64,000 nt of DNA from VRUE01 sp963703335 (lineage in GTDB: Bacteria > Actinomycetota > Thermoleophilia > Solirubrobacterales > 70-9), in contig OY969812.1 of NCBI GenBank assembly GCA_963703335.1, positions 868,001 to 932,000 of the forward strand, written 5' to 3'. Below are positions 26,510 through 34,656 of the stretch, one piece after another (the stretch's first letter is position 1; each line of letters begins with the position of its first letter). The notes under the pieces are model-generated. The model ran no database searches, was not told where the DNA came from, and saw only the letters and a list, made by a program, of their open reading frames with translations. Made by a program: the position numbers and the translations under genes.

Positions 26510-27019
26510 CTATAGCTCTCCGGAGGCGATGCGGGACCAGAAGCGGATCAGAGCGCGCTCCTGGTTGATCCCCAGTTCCGTTGTCAGACGAATGCCATCG
26601 GGGAGCGCCGGATAGGCGACGTTGGCTTCCAGCTCGCGCAATCGCTGCCGGTGCACGGGCAGCTGCGCCTCCGCGAGGGCGATCGGGTCGGTGCCGAGGA
26701 AGAGCTTCAGCGCCGCCAGGTCGCGACCCTCGTAGGTGCGGTCGGTGGACTCGCCGCGCCACTGCTCGAGCGCCTTGCGGCCCTGCGCGGTCAGCTTGTA
26801 GAAACGGCGATGCCGACCACCCTCCTCGCGGCTTTCATCCAGTAAGCCGGCCTCGGCCAGGCGCGCACACTCGCTGTAGATCTGAGAGTGGGGCAGCGGC
26901 CAGACGCGGAAGACGCTCGTCTTGGCGAACTGCTTGAGGTCGTACGGCGTCGCCGGCTCGTTCAGGTCGAGCAGCCCGAGCACGATGTAGGAGGCCTCGG
27001 TCAGCCGTGGTTCCGCCAC
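26510..27019 (-). CDS. PadR-family transcriptional regulator
   Basis: A 169-residue regulator. The PadR N-terminus (YIVLGLLDLNEPATPYDLKQF, then LPHSQIYSECARLAEAGLL and RRFYKLTAQGRKAL) is a winged helix, followed by a long C-terminal dimerisation helix domain (residues about 100-165), as in VirR-type PadR proteins. GTG 27019 lies six nt after TAGTCT, a leaderless arrangement. It is divergent from an SRPBCC protein, a likely target; PadR proteins commonly respond to small aromatic ligands. Confidence 0.85.
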   Translation of the reverse strand: MAEPRLTEASYIVLGLLDLNEPATPYDLKQFAKTSVFRVWPLPHSQIYSECARLAEAGLLDESREEGGRHRRFYKLTAQGRKALEQWRGESTDRTYEGRDLAALKLFLGTDPIALAEAQLPVHRQRLRELEANVAYPALPDGIRLTTELGINQERALIRFWSRIASGEL

Positions 27020-27041
27020 GCCGCAAGACTATTGTCAGCGC
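27020..27041. promoter_or_regulatory. Overlapping divergent -10 boxes for two leaderless genes
   Basis: The minus-strand -10 TAGTCT (27031-27026) and the plus-strand -10 TATTGT (27030-27035) share the TA at 27030-27031. Each is six nt from its start codon (GTG 27019 and ATG 27042). RNA polymerase could therefore start transcripts in both directions from nearly the same melted region. Confidence 0.65.
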
Positions 27042-27470
27042 ATGAGCCGGTGGGAGACGACCACCATGCTGAGCGCAGATGTGCCCCCGAGCGAGGTCTG
27101 GCGGAGGGCCTACGCCGACGCCACCGCCTGGCCGAAGTGGAACGCCGAGATCAAACGCGCGAGTTTGGACGGCCCCCTAGCGCTTGGCGCCGAGGCAAAG
27201 ATCGTCTTCGGCACCGGCCTGCGCTTGCGCTTCGGAGTCGTCGAGTTCGAAGACGGCCGCCTCTTCACCGACGAGTCCCGGCTGCCCGGAGCCCGCATGG
27301 GCCACCGCCACTTGGTCGAGCCAGCAGCCAACGGCGGCAGCCACCTCACCAACACCATCTACATCGAGGGACCGCTGGCTCCCCTGTGGCGCCGAATCAT
27401 GGGACCGGCCGCGGCCCGCACCCTGCCCGATGCCCAGCGCGCGGTGGCCGAACTGGCGCAGTCTGGCTAA
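27042..27470 (+). CDS. SRPBCC (START-like) ligand-binding protein
   Basis: A 142-residue protein with the SRPBCC pattern: MSRWETTTMLSADVPPSEVWRRAYADATAWPKW followed by a curved beta-sheet and a long C-terminal helix. These proteins bind hydrophobic ligands or act as cyclases/ketoreductase-like stress proteins. The gene shares a promoter with the divergent PadR regulator, so it may be PadR-controlled. No specific function can be given. Confidence 0.78.
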   Translation: MSRWETTTMLSADVPPSEVWRRAYADATAWPKWNAEIKRASLDGPLALGAEAKIVFGTGLRLRFGVVEFEDGRLFTDESRLPGARMGHRHLVEPAANGGSHLTNTIYIEGPLAPLWRRIMGPAAARTLPDAQRAVAELAQSG

Positions 27471-27576
27471 GCCGCAGGGCGCTGCTTCAGCTGTTTGACC
27501 CGATTCCTATGTCACCAGGCGGGCCGAACCCACGCATACACTTCCTCAACCAACCAGCAGAGAGGAGTCGCTGTCC

Positions 27577-28077
27577 ATGAACGACGGACATTCGAGCCAG
27601 GGGTCCAACCACGACCTACGTATCGCTTTCGTCCAGTCGTGCTGGCACAAGGATCTCGGCGACCAGAGCCGGACGGCGTTCATCGCGGAGATTGGGCAGC
27701 TCGGCATCCCGGAGTCACAAATCGACTTCTTCGAGGTGACTGGCGCCTTCGAGATACCGCTGCACGCCATGCGGCTCGCGGAAAGCGGGATCTACGACGC
27801 AATCGTGGCGGCGGGACTCGTCGTCGATGGCGGCATCTACCGTCACGAGTTCGTCGCCGACGCGGTGATCGGCGGGCTGATGCGGGTCCAACTCGACACC
27901 AATGTTCCGGTCATCTCGGCTGTCCTCACTCCACATCACTTTCACGAGCACGAGACTCATCGTGCCTTTTTCTTCGAGCACCTTGAAACGAAGGGGGCCG
28001 AGGCCGCGCGAGCTTGCGCTCACACGATCGACGCTCTCGAACGACTACCGGCATCTGCATTCGAATCTGCGGAGTAG
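27577..28077 (+). CDS. ribH: Type II lumazine synthase-like protein
   Basis: A 166-residue protein with RibH features: FVQSCWHKDL at the substrate site, VTGAFEIPLHAMRLA, and the segment VVDGGIYRHEFVADAV followed by LTPHHFHEHETH. The latter is characteristic of type II (RibH2) synthases such as those of Brucella and Mesorhizobium, which make 6,7-dimethyl-8-ribityllumazine for riboflavin. The gene is alone; ribABG are not near. It may be a second copy or stress-linked homologue. An AGAGAGG site precedes the ATG. Confidence 0.85.
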   Translation: MNDGHSSQGSNHDLRIAFVQSCWHKDLGDQSRTAFIAEIGQLGIPESQIDFFEVTGAFEIPLHAMRLAESGIYDAIVAAGLVVDGGIYRHEFVADAVIGGLMRVQLDTNVPVISAVLTPHHFHEHETHRAFFFEHLETKGAEAARACAHTIDALERLPASAFESAE

Positions 28078-28115
28078 GCAAGGCGGCAAGGCCGACCGAC
28101 GGCTGCGGGAGCCCG

Positions 28116-28589
28116 TCAGTTGCCGGGGGCCATCACGCGGGTGACGGAGTCACCCACGAAGCACGGCTTCTCGTTGCCCTCGACCTCGAGGGTGAAGCGG
28201 GTTATGACCTCGTACCAGCCGCCGCCCTTCTCGTCGATTGAGACGACCTCGGCGCTACCGCGGACTTTGGCATCGACGGGGACCGGGGCGGGAAAGCGGA
28301 TCTTGTTCCAGCCGTAGTTGACGCCGAGGGCGAAGCCCGTGGAGGAGATCAGTTCCTTGCGGAAACCGTCAACCAGGGAGAGGGTCAGGTTGCCGTGGGC
28401 GATGGTGGTGCCGAAGGGGCTCTCCGCCTTTGCGCGCTCAACGTCGACGTGAATCCACTGGTCGTCGCCGGAGAGGTCGGCAAAGGCGTTGATGTCCTCC
28501 TGGGTGACGGTGCGCCACTCGCTCGGGCCGATCTCCTGCCCGAGCAGCGCCTGCATGCCCTCGACTCCCTGTACCTCAACGCTCGCCAT
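28116..28589 (-). CDS. MaoC-like hydratase/dehydratase
   Basis: A 157-residue single-hotdog protein of the MaoC type. The R-hydratase motif is seen as INAFADLSGDDQWIHVDVERA and PFGTTIAHGNLTLSL, holding the catalytic Asp and His. Start ATG 28589 lies eight nt after TAGACT. Such enzymes hydrate enoyl-CoA in lipid or polyester metabolism. No pathway genes are adjacent. Confidence 0.9.
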   Translation of the reverse strand: MASVEVQGVEGMQALLGQEIGPSEWRTVTQEDINAFADLSGDDQWIHVDVERAKAESPFGTTIAHGNLTLSLVDGFRKELISSTGFALGVNYGWNKIRFPAPVPVDAKVRGSAEVVSIDEKGGGWYEVITRFTLEVEGNEKPCFVGDSVTRVMAPGN

Positions 28590-28688
28590 CGGCGGGCAGT
28601 CTAATCGCAGGGGCCAAGATTGGCTCATTCCGAGCCGCGTTCGCATGGAACGCTCCTTGCGCGACTGAAACCTGTTGAAAGGGGGGTA

Positions 28689-30788
28689 ATGACATTGACG
28701 ATGCAACTGCGCCGACTCCTAGCCCTTGTTGCGCTGCCATGCGTCTTCTTGATGCTCCCCGCCTCCAGCGCCGCAGCCCCAAGCTGCGGCGAAGGCCCGG
28801 AAACGGTCGGGACGACGATCGTCGGCACGCCCTGCGCCGACACGATCCGCCTGCCGCGTAGTGTCACCACCGTCTTCGGCGAAGGCGGCGACGACGTGCT
28901 CTACGGCCAGCGCGGCAACGACAGCCTCTTTGGCGGCGAAGGCAACGACCGGCTTTACGGCGGGGTCGGCGACGACCGGCTCCGCGGCGGCCCCGGCGAC
29001 GACCGGCTCTCCGGTGGGTTCGGCGCCGATTCCCTCGATGGCGAAGGCGGCGACGACCTCGCCCGCGGCGACGCGACGATCGACGCGATCGGCGATTCGG
29101 GCGGCGGTAGCGACACCCTCAGCTTCGCGAGCGGGGTGACTCCGGGCTTCCCCAATACGGGATCCTTCTTCACCGACGCGGGCTTCCCGGCGGGCGCCGA
29201 GGGGCGCGGCGTTTTCGTCGACCTCGACGAAGGCTTCGCCAACGACGGGCAAGCGCCCTCCGGCGGCGGCTTCGACGTGCCACTGGAACCGGCGACCGAC
29301 TTCAGCGACTTCGAGACCGTGATCGGCACCCCCTTCCCCGACTACATCGTCGGCACCGGCGGTGCGGAGACCTTCTACGGCGGTGGCGGCGCGGACCTGA
29401 TTGATGGCAGCGGGGGCGGCGACCTCGCCCACGGCGGCGCCGACGGCGACGGCTGCGTCGATGTCGCGACGGAGGACTGCGAGTTCTCCGGCGAGGAAAT
29501 CGAGCTGCGTGACCCCGGCGCGATTGCCGTCGGCATCATGTCTCCAGGCGCCCCCGGAGGGCCGGCCGTCTACCTGACCGGCAGCGACAAAGCGGACCGG
29601 GTGACGGCGAGCTACGCGTCGGGGGCGGTGACGTTCACCGTGGGGGCCGGCAGCGAGGGACAGTTCGAAGCCGGCACGGCGGGTGGCTGCTCTACGCCAA
29701 GCGGGGGATCGGTCTCCTGTCTGGTGTCGGAACCCCCCGACTCGATCGTGCTTGCCGGCCTCGCAGGCGACGACGTCCTCTCCGCTCCCGGCCTTCCCGA
29801 GGCCGTCTCGGTCGTCGCCCTGGGAAACGAAGGCGACGACTCCCTCAGCGGCGGTGAGACCGAAGATGCGCTCGTCGACGGCGCGGGCGACGACACGGTG
29901 AGCGGCGCCGGGCGCGACGACGCGCTGCCGAACAACGGCGGCGCCGACCAGCTTCACGCGGGCGCGGGCGAGGACCTCTTCATCTCCAATGCGGTCTGCG
30001 ACGGCGACTCTCTCGACGGCGGCGGCGACCGCGACAACGCCAACTGGGCCAACTTCGGCTCCGGCGTGACGATCGACATGGCCCAGCAAATCGCTGGGCT
30101 GATCGGCTCCCAGGGCGAGGCGAGCTGCCCGAGCGCCGATCAGCTGACGAGCCTGCAGGCGATCGAGGACATCGAGGCCACCAACAGCGCTGACAACCTC
30201 GTCGGTGACGACGGGCCCAACCAGCTGCTGGGCCGGGACGGGCCGGACAACTTCTTCGCCGGCGCCGGCAACGACCTGCTGCTGGTCAACTCCGGCGACT
30301 CCGACCCGATCGTCGACTGCGGCGAGGGCTTCGATACGGCGCTGATCGACTTCGCCCCCATCGCCGATGGCCCGCCCGTCAACTGCGAGTCGGTCGAAGA
30401 ACGCGCTCCGAACAGCTTCCGCCCGCCAGACACTCCTCCCGATCTCGAACCCGAAGTCGAGCCGCCTCCACCCCCTCCACCACCACGGCCAAAACCACCG
30501 CGGCCAAAACGCGACCGAATCCCGCCGGCGACCCGCCTGCTCCATCACCCGGCGGCGCTGCTCTTCGCCTCAGGTCCCCGCCGCCGCGTCTCCTTCGCCT
30601 TCGTCGCCTCCGAGCCGGGTGCCCGCTTCCGCTGCCGGCTCGACCGCCAGCCATGGCGCCCCTGCCGCTCCCCGCGCGCCTACCGCGTCCTCGCCGGCCG
30701 CCACGCCTTCCGCGCCTTCGCGATCGACGCCGCCGGCAACCGCGACCGCTCGCCGGCGACGTTCGACTTCCGGGTCCGCCTCCGCTGA
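28689..30788 (+). CDS. Secreted RTX-like calcium-binding repeat protein
   Basis: A 699-residue protein: signal peptide (MQLRRLLALVALPCVFLML...), a first block of RTX nonapeptides (GEGGDDVLYGQRGNDSLFGG and onward, residues about 60-120), a second block near 225-245, further degenerate repeats at 380-420 and 510-540, then a Pro-rich linker (about 580-610) and a C-terminal Ig-like domain with AGRHAFRAFAIDAAGNRD. RTX turns bind Ca2+ and fold outside the cell. A type I secretion signal is not evident; export is through Sec. Likely an adhesive or wall-associated protein. GGGGGG precedes ATG 28689. Confidence 0.83.
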   Translation: MTLTMQLRRLLALVALPCVFLMLPASSAAAPSCGEGPETVGTTIVGTPCADTIRLPRSVTTVFGEGGDDVLYGQRGNDSLFGGEGNDRLYGGVGDDRLRGGPGDDRLSGGFGADSLDGEGGDDLARGDATIDAIGDSGGGSDTLSFASGVTPGFPNTGSFFTDAGFPAGAEGRGVFVDLDEGFANDGQAPSGGGFDVPLEPATDFSDFETVIGTPFPDYIVGTGGAETFYGGGGADLIDGSGGGDLAHGGADGDGCVDVATEDCEFSGEEIELRDPGAIAVGIMSPGAPGGPAVYLTGSDKADRVTASYASGAVTFTVGAGSEGQFEAGTAGGCSTPSGGSVSCLVSEPPDSIVLAGLAGDDVLSAPGLPEAVSVVALGNEGDDSLSGGETEDALVDGAGDDTVSGAGRDDALPNNGGADQLHAGAGEDLFISNAVCDGDSLDGGGDRDNANWANFGSGVTIDMAQQIAGLIGSQGEASCPSADQLTSLQAIEDIEATNSADNLVGDDGPNQLLGRDGPDNFFAGAGNDLLLVNSGDSDPIVDCGEGFDTALIDFAPIADGPPVNCESVEERAPNSFRPPDTPPDLEPEVEPPPPPPPPRPKPPRPKRDRIPPATRLLHHPAALLFASGPRRRVSFAFVASEPGARFRCRLDRQPWRPCRSPRAYRVLAGRHAFRAFAIDAAGNRDRSPATFDFRVRLR

Positions 30789-30829
30789 GCCGTAGCCCCG
30801 CTCGGAGGGCCACGTAGACGATGCGGTCG

Positions 30830-31228
30830 CTACTCGCCCGCGAGGCGGAGCGGCGAGTGCCGCGCGAGAGCGAGGAGGTCGGCGTCCTCGCAGAGCAGCT
30901 CCGCGTCGGTCCGAATTGCCACGGCGGCGATCAGACAGTCGGTGAGCTTTCGCGGCGTCTCTCCGCCCCTGCGGCAGAGTCGGTACAGCTCGGCGGCGTA
31001 CTCGTAGTCGGCAGGTCCGTCCACCGCGAGGAACTCCAAGCCGTAGAGCAGCCGCCGCAGGCGGTCGCGATCGGCATCGTCGCGAGCGCCGGCGAGGATC
31101 TCCATCACGATCACGTCGGTGCTCGCCAGGTCGGCCCCTCCCTCCAGCGCGGAGCGCAGGCGCAGATGCACTGGGCTCCCGGTGGCGCGCAGGAACTCCA
31201 CCCAAGCGGAGCTGTCGACGAGGATCAC
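30830..31228 (-). CDS. PIN-domain ribonuclease toxin (VapC-like)
   Basis: A 132-residue PIN protein starting at GTG 31228, overlapping its antitoxin by four bases. Catalytic acids: Asp in ILVDSSAWVEFL, Glu in IVMEILAGARDD, Asp in KLTDCLIAAVAI and Asp in EDADLLALA. Typical VapC architecture and length. The target RNA is unknown. Confidence 0.9.
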   Translation of the reverse strand: MILVDSSAWVEFLRATGSPVHLRLRSALEGGADLASTDVIVMEILAGARDDADRDRLRRLLYGLEFLAVDGPADYEYAAELYRLCRRGGETPRKLTDCLIAAVAIRTDAELLCEDADLLALARHSPLRLAGE

Positions 31229-31437
31229 TGCCCCGGAATCTCTTCTCGCGAACGAATCTCGGCGAGATCGCCAGCCCACCCGCTGCCCTCGGTCGCCAGC
31301 ACTTCCTCACGGCTCATCGGCTCACCGACGAGCTTACGGAGGGCTAGATCGACCGCCTCGCGCTTGCTCTTCAGCCGATAGAGGCGTATCGCCCGATCGA
31401 CCAGGAAATCGTCGATCTCGATGTTCGTTCGCGTCAT
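31225..31437 (-). CDS. VapB-family antitoxin
   Basis: A 70-residue antitoxin with the family core NIEIDDFLVDRAIRLYRLK then SKREAVDLALRKLVG, a ribbon-helix-helix-like DNA-binding unit, and a C-terminal toxin-binding tail. ATG 31437 lies six nt after TATTCT, so the transcript appears leaderless. The -10 overlaps a perfect operator palindrome. Confidence 0.9.
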   Translation of the reverse strand: MTRTNIEIDDFLVDRAIRLYRLKSKREAVDLALRKLVGEPMSREEVLATEGSGWAGDLAEIRSREEIPGQ

Positions 31438-31444
31438 ATTGGAA

Positions 31445-31472
31445 GAATACACCCTTGGGTGTATGAATACAC
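31445..31472 (-). promoter_or_regulatory. Toxin-antitoxin operator and promoter
   Basis: Perfect inverted repeat ATACACCC-TT-GGGTGTAT at 31447-31464, with GAATACAC directly repeated at 31445-31452 and 31465-31472. The minus-strand -10 TATTCT lies in the left arm, so the VapBC complex would occlude its own promoter. Confidence 0.75.
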
Positions 31473-31517
31473 AAGTTGAATCTGCGTTCGCCAGATACCG
31501 CTCTCTCTCCCGCACCG

Positions 31518-32846
31518 TCATGCCACCAGCCTCACTTCGAAGGTCGGAACGGCAAAGTCCCCCACCCCGCCGAGTAGGGCAAGAATGCGGCTGACGTATG
31601 CCTGGGTCTCGGGGTAGGCGGGGACGCAACCACAGGCTTCGACTGGGGCGGGACCGGCGTTGTAGGCGGCGAGGGCAAGCTGGGGCGAGCCGAACTGGCG
31701 CAGGAGATCGGACATCAGATGGCTCTGCGCGTCGATCGCTTCCTCGGGGTCGTAGGGATTCACCAGACCGTAGGCGGCTGCCGTGGCGGGCATGAACTGG
31801 GCTATTCCCTGCGCGCCCGCCGGCGAGCCCGCGTAGGGGTTGAAGTTGGACTCGGCCATCAGCTGCGCGGCGAGCAGGGCAGCGGAGACGTTCCAGCGCG
31901 TGGCAGAACGCAACAATGTCTGGCGGAAGCGGGTGGGCACGAAGGAGGGAAGCGTCGAGCTGGCGAGGGCCCCGTCTCCCCCGCTGGCGCCAACGGCGTT
32001 GCCTGCCTCAGAGCAAGGCGGCGGCCCGGCCGTGAATCCGTAGTGCCAGGCCTCCCAGCTGTAGCGCTGGACGAAACCGAAGCTTCTCGCGTTAGCGGCC
32101 AGCCAACCGTAAGCGGTTTCCGGGCCCAGGTCCAACTCCGTTGCACAGCGATGCAGCGAGTGGCCCGGCGGGGCGACCCAGGTTGGATCCGGGTGAGCAG
32201 CAAACAGCGCCGCCTGTTCGGCATCGGAGCGGAAGGCAGAGTTGACAACGAGGGAGAGCCCGGCCCGCGCGGCAGCGGCAGCCATCCGGTCGAATGCCGC
32301 CGCCACGTCGGGTCTCATGCCGTGGCCCTGGCGTTCGACGAGGGGACCGCTGTAGCCGCCACCGGTCGCCATGATCGGCGGCGCCTGGACAGGGACGGGC
32401 GGGGCACCGGCTTCGGCAATCGCCGACGCCTCGGTGTGCCCGTGCCCCTCGCCCACCTCGACCTCGGCAAGCACAACCACCTTGATCTGCACCGGGGCGA
32501 AGGAAGTCCGATCCGGAAAGGAGATCCGCAGTTTCGTGGGCGCCACGCCATTGGCTCTTGCGGCCTCGATCGCAGCCAACCGAGCCCGGGCAAGATAGAC
32601 GACCTTCTCCATGTGACTTGGGTCCAGCGATCCATCGGGCAGCGCGGCCGGCGAGAGCAAGTGCGGCAGGTCGTCGCGCATCGAGCGAGCGGCTGAGATC
32701 GCCGCCAGGTCAGCGGCACGCTGCACGCGACCTTTCCCCACCACTGCCCCGGCGATCGCTACCAGCGCCAGAGCCGCCACGATCACGACGATCGCGGCCC
32801 CCAGGGCCAGCGGCAGCACTTGCCCGTCCTCACGCCTTGCATCCAT
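31518..32846 (-). CDS. TadG-like/VanY carboxypeptidase/lytic transglycosylase fusion
   Basis: A 442-residue three-part protein. Residues about 10-60 (GQVLPLALGAAIVVIVAALA with a following KGRVQRAADLAAISA) match the N-terminal helix of TadE/TadG-type pilus proteins. Residues about 165-275 are a VanY-type D-Ala-D-Ala carboxypeptidase (SAFRSDAEQ, GHSLHRCATELDLG, WEAWHYGF as metal and catalytic residues). Residues about 310-430 are a goose/SLT-type lytic transglycosylase (MAESNFNPYAGSPAGAQGIA, QFMPATAAAYG, LALAAYNAGP). It could open peptidoglycan for a pilus. GTG 32855 is an alternative start. Confidence 0.85.
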   Translation of the reverse strand: MDARREDGQVLPLALGAAIVVIVAALALVAIAGAVVGKGRVQRAADLAAISAARSMRDDLPHLLSPAALPDGSLDPSHMEKVVYLARARLAAIEAARANGVAPTKLRISFPDRTSFAPVQIKVVVLAEVEVGEGHGHTEASAIAEAGAPPVPVQAPPIMATGGGYSGPLVERQGHGMRPDVAAAFDRMAAAAARAGLSLVVNSAFRSDAEQAALFAAHPDPTWVAPPGHSLHRCATELDLGPETAYGWLAANARSFGFVQRYSWEAWHYGFTAGPPPCSEAGNAVGASGGDGALASSTLPSFVPTRFRQTLLRSATRWNVSAALLAAQLMAESNFNPYAGSPAGAQGIAQFMPATAAAYGLVNPYDPEEAIDAQSHLMSDLLRQFGSPQLALAAYNAGPAPVEACGCVPAYPETQAYVSRILALLGGVGDFAVPTFEVRLVA

Positions 32847-32941
32847 GTTGCGCACCCTGGCGCGGCCGGGCGCGCTCGTGGTGCGCAGAAACGCGTGGTT
32901 CTGACCCTAGATCCGCTTGCGGAGCGTCACAAACACGGGTC

Positions 32942-33937
32942 TCAGCGGGCGCGCACGGCGGTGATCGTCTGCTTCAGCGTCTCTTGAGCATCGTGATGGG
33001 GCATCCAATGGAGCTTGCGGCGAGCGCGGGTGGTGTCCATCAGAACAGGACGCCGCACCGCCTCGATCCAAGCCGCCTCGTCAGGCAAAAAGGGCATCAG
33101 GGACACTGCCTCGGCGGCGGCGCCAACCGCCAAATGAGGTGCTGGGACGGCGTGCCAGCCCAGTGCGTGCGCCAAATCGGTGATCGTCAGTCGCCCGGGA
33201 CCGGCGAGGTTGTAGATGCCCGGCTCGCCGTGGCCAAGGACCGCGGCGGCAAGGGCCGCCGCGACGTCATCGTGGTGGACGAGCTGAAAGGGCACACCGG
33301 GGTCGGGCAGCACCGGCCGCAGCTCGGGGACCTTGCCCAGCGCCCAGCGCAGCGGCCCTGGGATCCGCTGGCCCATCGCCAGCAACGGGATCAGGTCGAG
33401 CAGAAGCGTTGCTTCGGGACCGGCGACTATGCACGGCCGGAAGACGTAAGCCTCGGTGTCGCAGTCGGCGAGCGCGTCGGTGAGCTCGGCCTCGACCGCG
33501 GCCTTGTGGGCCGAATAGGGGTGGCGTGAGGTGCCGCGCACCGGCTCTTCCTCGTCGAGCAAGTCCGGCATGCCTCGACTAAATCCGTAGGCAGCTACCG
33601 AGGATGTATAGACCAACCGCCTTGCCCCCGCCGCGGCCGTAGCCTCGAAGACGTTGCGCGAGCCGGTCAGGTTGACCTCACGGCTGGCGCTGTCCCCGGC
33701 AACGATGGCGAAAGCAAGGTGGACAACGACATCGGCCTCCTCCACCAGCGACTCGACCGCATCGCGATCGAGCACGTCTCCGCGCCGGTATTCGGTCTTC
33801 TCCCAACCATGACCAGCGAGATCAAACGGCCGCCGCGCCATACCGATCACACGATCGACCTCGGGCGTGCGCTCCAGCGCCGAGATGAAGGCCCTGCCGA
33901 TCTCCCCCGTGGGGCCGGTGACAGCAACGGTCAGCAT
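32942..33937 (-). CDS. NAD-dependent epimerase/dehydratase
   Basis: A 331-residue extended short-chain dehydrogenase. NAD-binding TGPTGEIGRAF at the N-terminus, Asp in RRGDVLD, catalytic triad Ser (YTSSVAAYG) and YxxxK (YSAHKAA). The C-terminal half is variable and sets the substrate, which could be a nucleotide sugar or a small carbonyl compound. Start ATG 33937 is used; the TTG/GTG extension adds 13 poorly conserved residues. It separates the Tad-type genes on either side. Confidence 0.88.
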   Translation of the reverse strand: MLTVAVTGPTGEIGRAFISALERTPEVDRVIGMARRPFDLAGHGWEKTEYRRGDVLDRDAVESLVEEADVVVHLAFAIVAGDSASREVNLTGSRNVFEATAAAGARRLVYTSSVAAYGFSRGMPDLLDEEEPVRGTSRHPYSAHKAAVEAELTDALADCDTEAYVFRPCIVAGPEATLLLDLIPLLAMGQRIPGPLRWALGKVPELRPVLPDPGVPFQLVHHDDVAAALAAAVLGHGEPGIYNLAGPGRLTITDLAHALGWHAVPAPHLAVGAAAEAVSLMPFLPDEAAWIEAVRRPVLMDTTRARRKLHWMPHHDAQETLKQTITAVRAR

Positions 33938-33992
33938 GCGGCGATTCTCGCTCAATGCCGCCGGCCGCGGCAGCAAGCGCCGGCTGCTGCAG

Positions 33993-34400
33993 TCAGGCGC
34001 TCACGTCGACGATCTCGATCAGCTCCTCAAGGCCGCGCAGATCCTTGGCGTTGCGGGTGTATAGAGACAGATCGTGGGCCAGGGCCGTCGCCGCGATCAT
34101 CAGGTCGACCGCGCGCCCGCCGCGTGGCTTGCGCCCGGCATTGTCGACCGATGCATAGACCTGGCCGTAGGCACGGGCACAGACTGGATCAAACGGGATG
34201 GTTTCGAAGTTTGCCTCGACATGCTGAAGCTGCAGCTGACGACGAGCGCGCATGATTTCGTTGCTTGCGGCGTGCGGTCCGACAGTCAGCTCAGCCAGTG
34301 TCAAGGCCGAGATCGCAATTTCGGTAGGGAATTGGGCGGGATCAATCGAGCCGAGGTCGACCGCGACCGAGGTATCGAGAAGGCCGCGATTTTCACTCAA
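33993..34400 (-). CDS. PIN-domain ribonuclease toxin (VapC-like)
   Basis: A 135-residue PIN protein; catalytic acids in LLDTSVAVDLG, LTLAELTVG, RAVDLMIAATA and TRNAKDLRGLEEL. TTG 34400 overlaps the antitoxin end by eight bases. The longer frame start upstream lies inside the antitoxin gene and is unlikely. Typical for a toxin paired with a Phd-like antitoxin. Confidence 0.88.
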   Translation of the reverse strand: MSENRGLLDTSVAVDLGSIDPAQFPTEIAISALTLAELTVGPHAASNEIMRARRQLQLQHVEANFETIPFDPVCARAYGQVYASVDNAGRKPRGGRAVDLMIAATALAHDLSLYTRNAKDLRGLEELIEIVDVSA

Positions 34401-34656
34401 CCCAGTAGCGAGGCGTAGGGTCCTGATCGACGTAGCGATCGATGTCCGCTCGAAGTTCCTCGTAGTCGATGCTGGGAACATTCTTGAAGGCAGCGACGAT
34501 TTGCTTCGTAGGGACGAACTGACGCCGCTTGTAGGGGCGCAGCTCACCGACCGGCTTGCCGTTGCGGGTCACGATGAAGTCCTCGCCTCCGTCCAGCGCG
34601 CGCATGATCTCGCCGCTGTTGTTGCGCAGTTCCCTCTGGGTCAACTTTCGCGTCAT
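34393..34656 (-). CDS. Phd/YefM-family antitoxin
   Basis: An 87-residue antitoxin: TQRELRNNSGEIMRALDGGE then DFIVTRNGKPVGELRPY is the Phd/YefM DNA-binding fold, with an acidic, toxin-binding tail (IDRYVDQDPTPRYWVE). ATG 34656 lies seven nt after TACGTT, so it seems leaderless. Its N-terminal half overlaps the 3' end of the Tad-linked gene in another frame. Confidence 0.88.
   Translation of the reverse strand: MTRKLTQRELRNNSGEIMRALDGGEDFIVTRNGKPVGELRPYKRRQFVPTKQIVAAFKNVPSIDYEELRADIDRYVDQDPTPRYWVE

Noticed and set aside
28860..29060. Repeated sequence resembling an array
   Set aside because: It is coding RTX repeat DNA of an intact secreted protein, not a CRISPR array.
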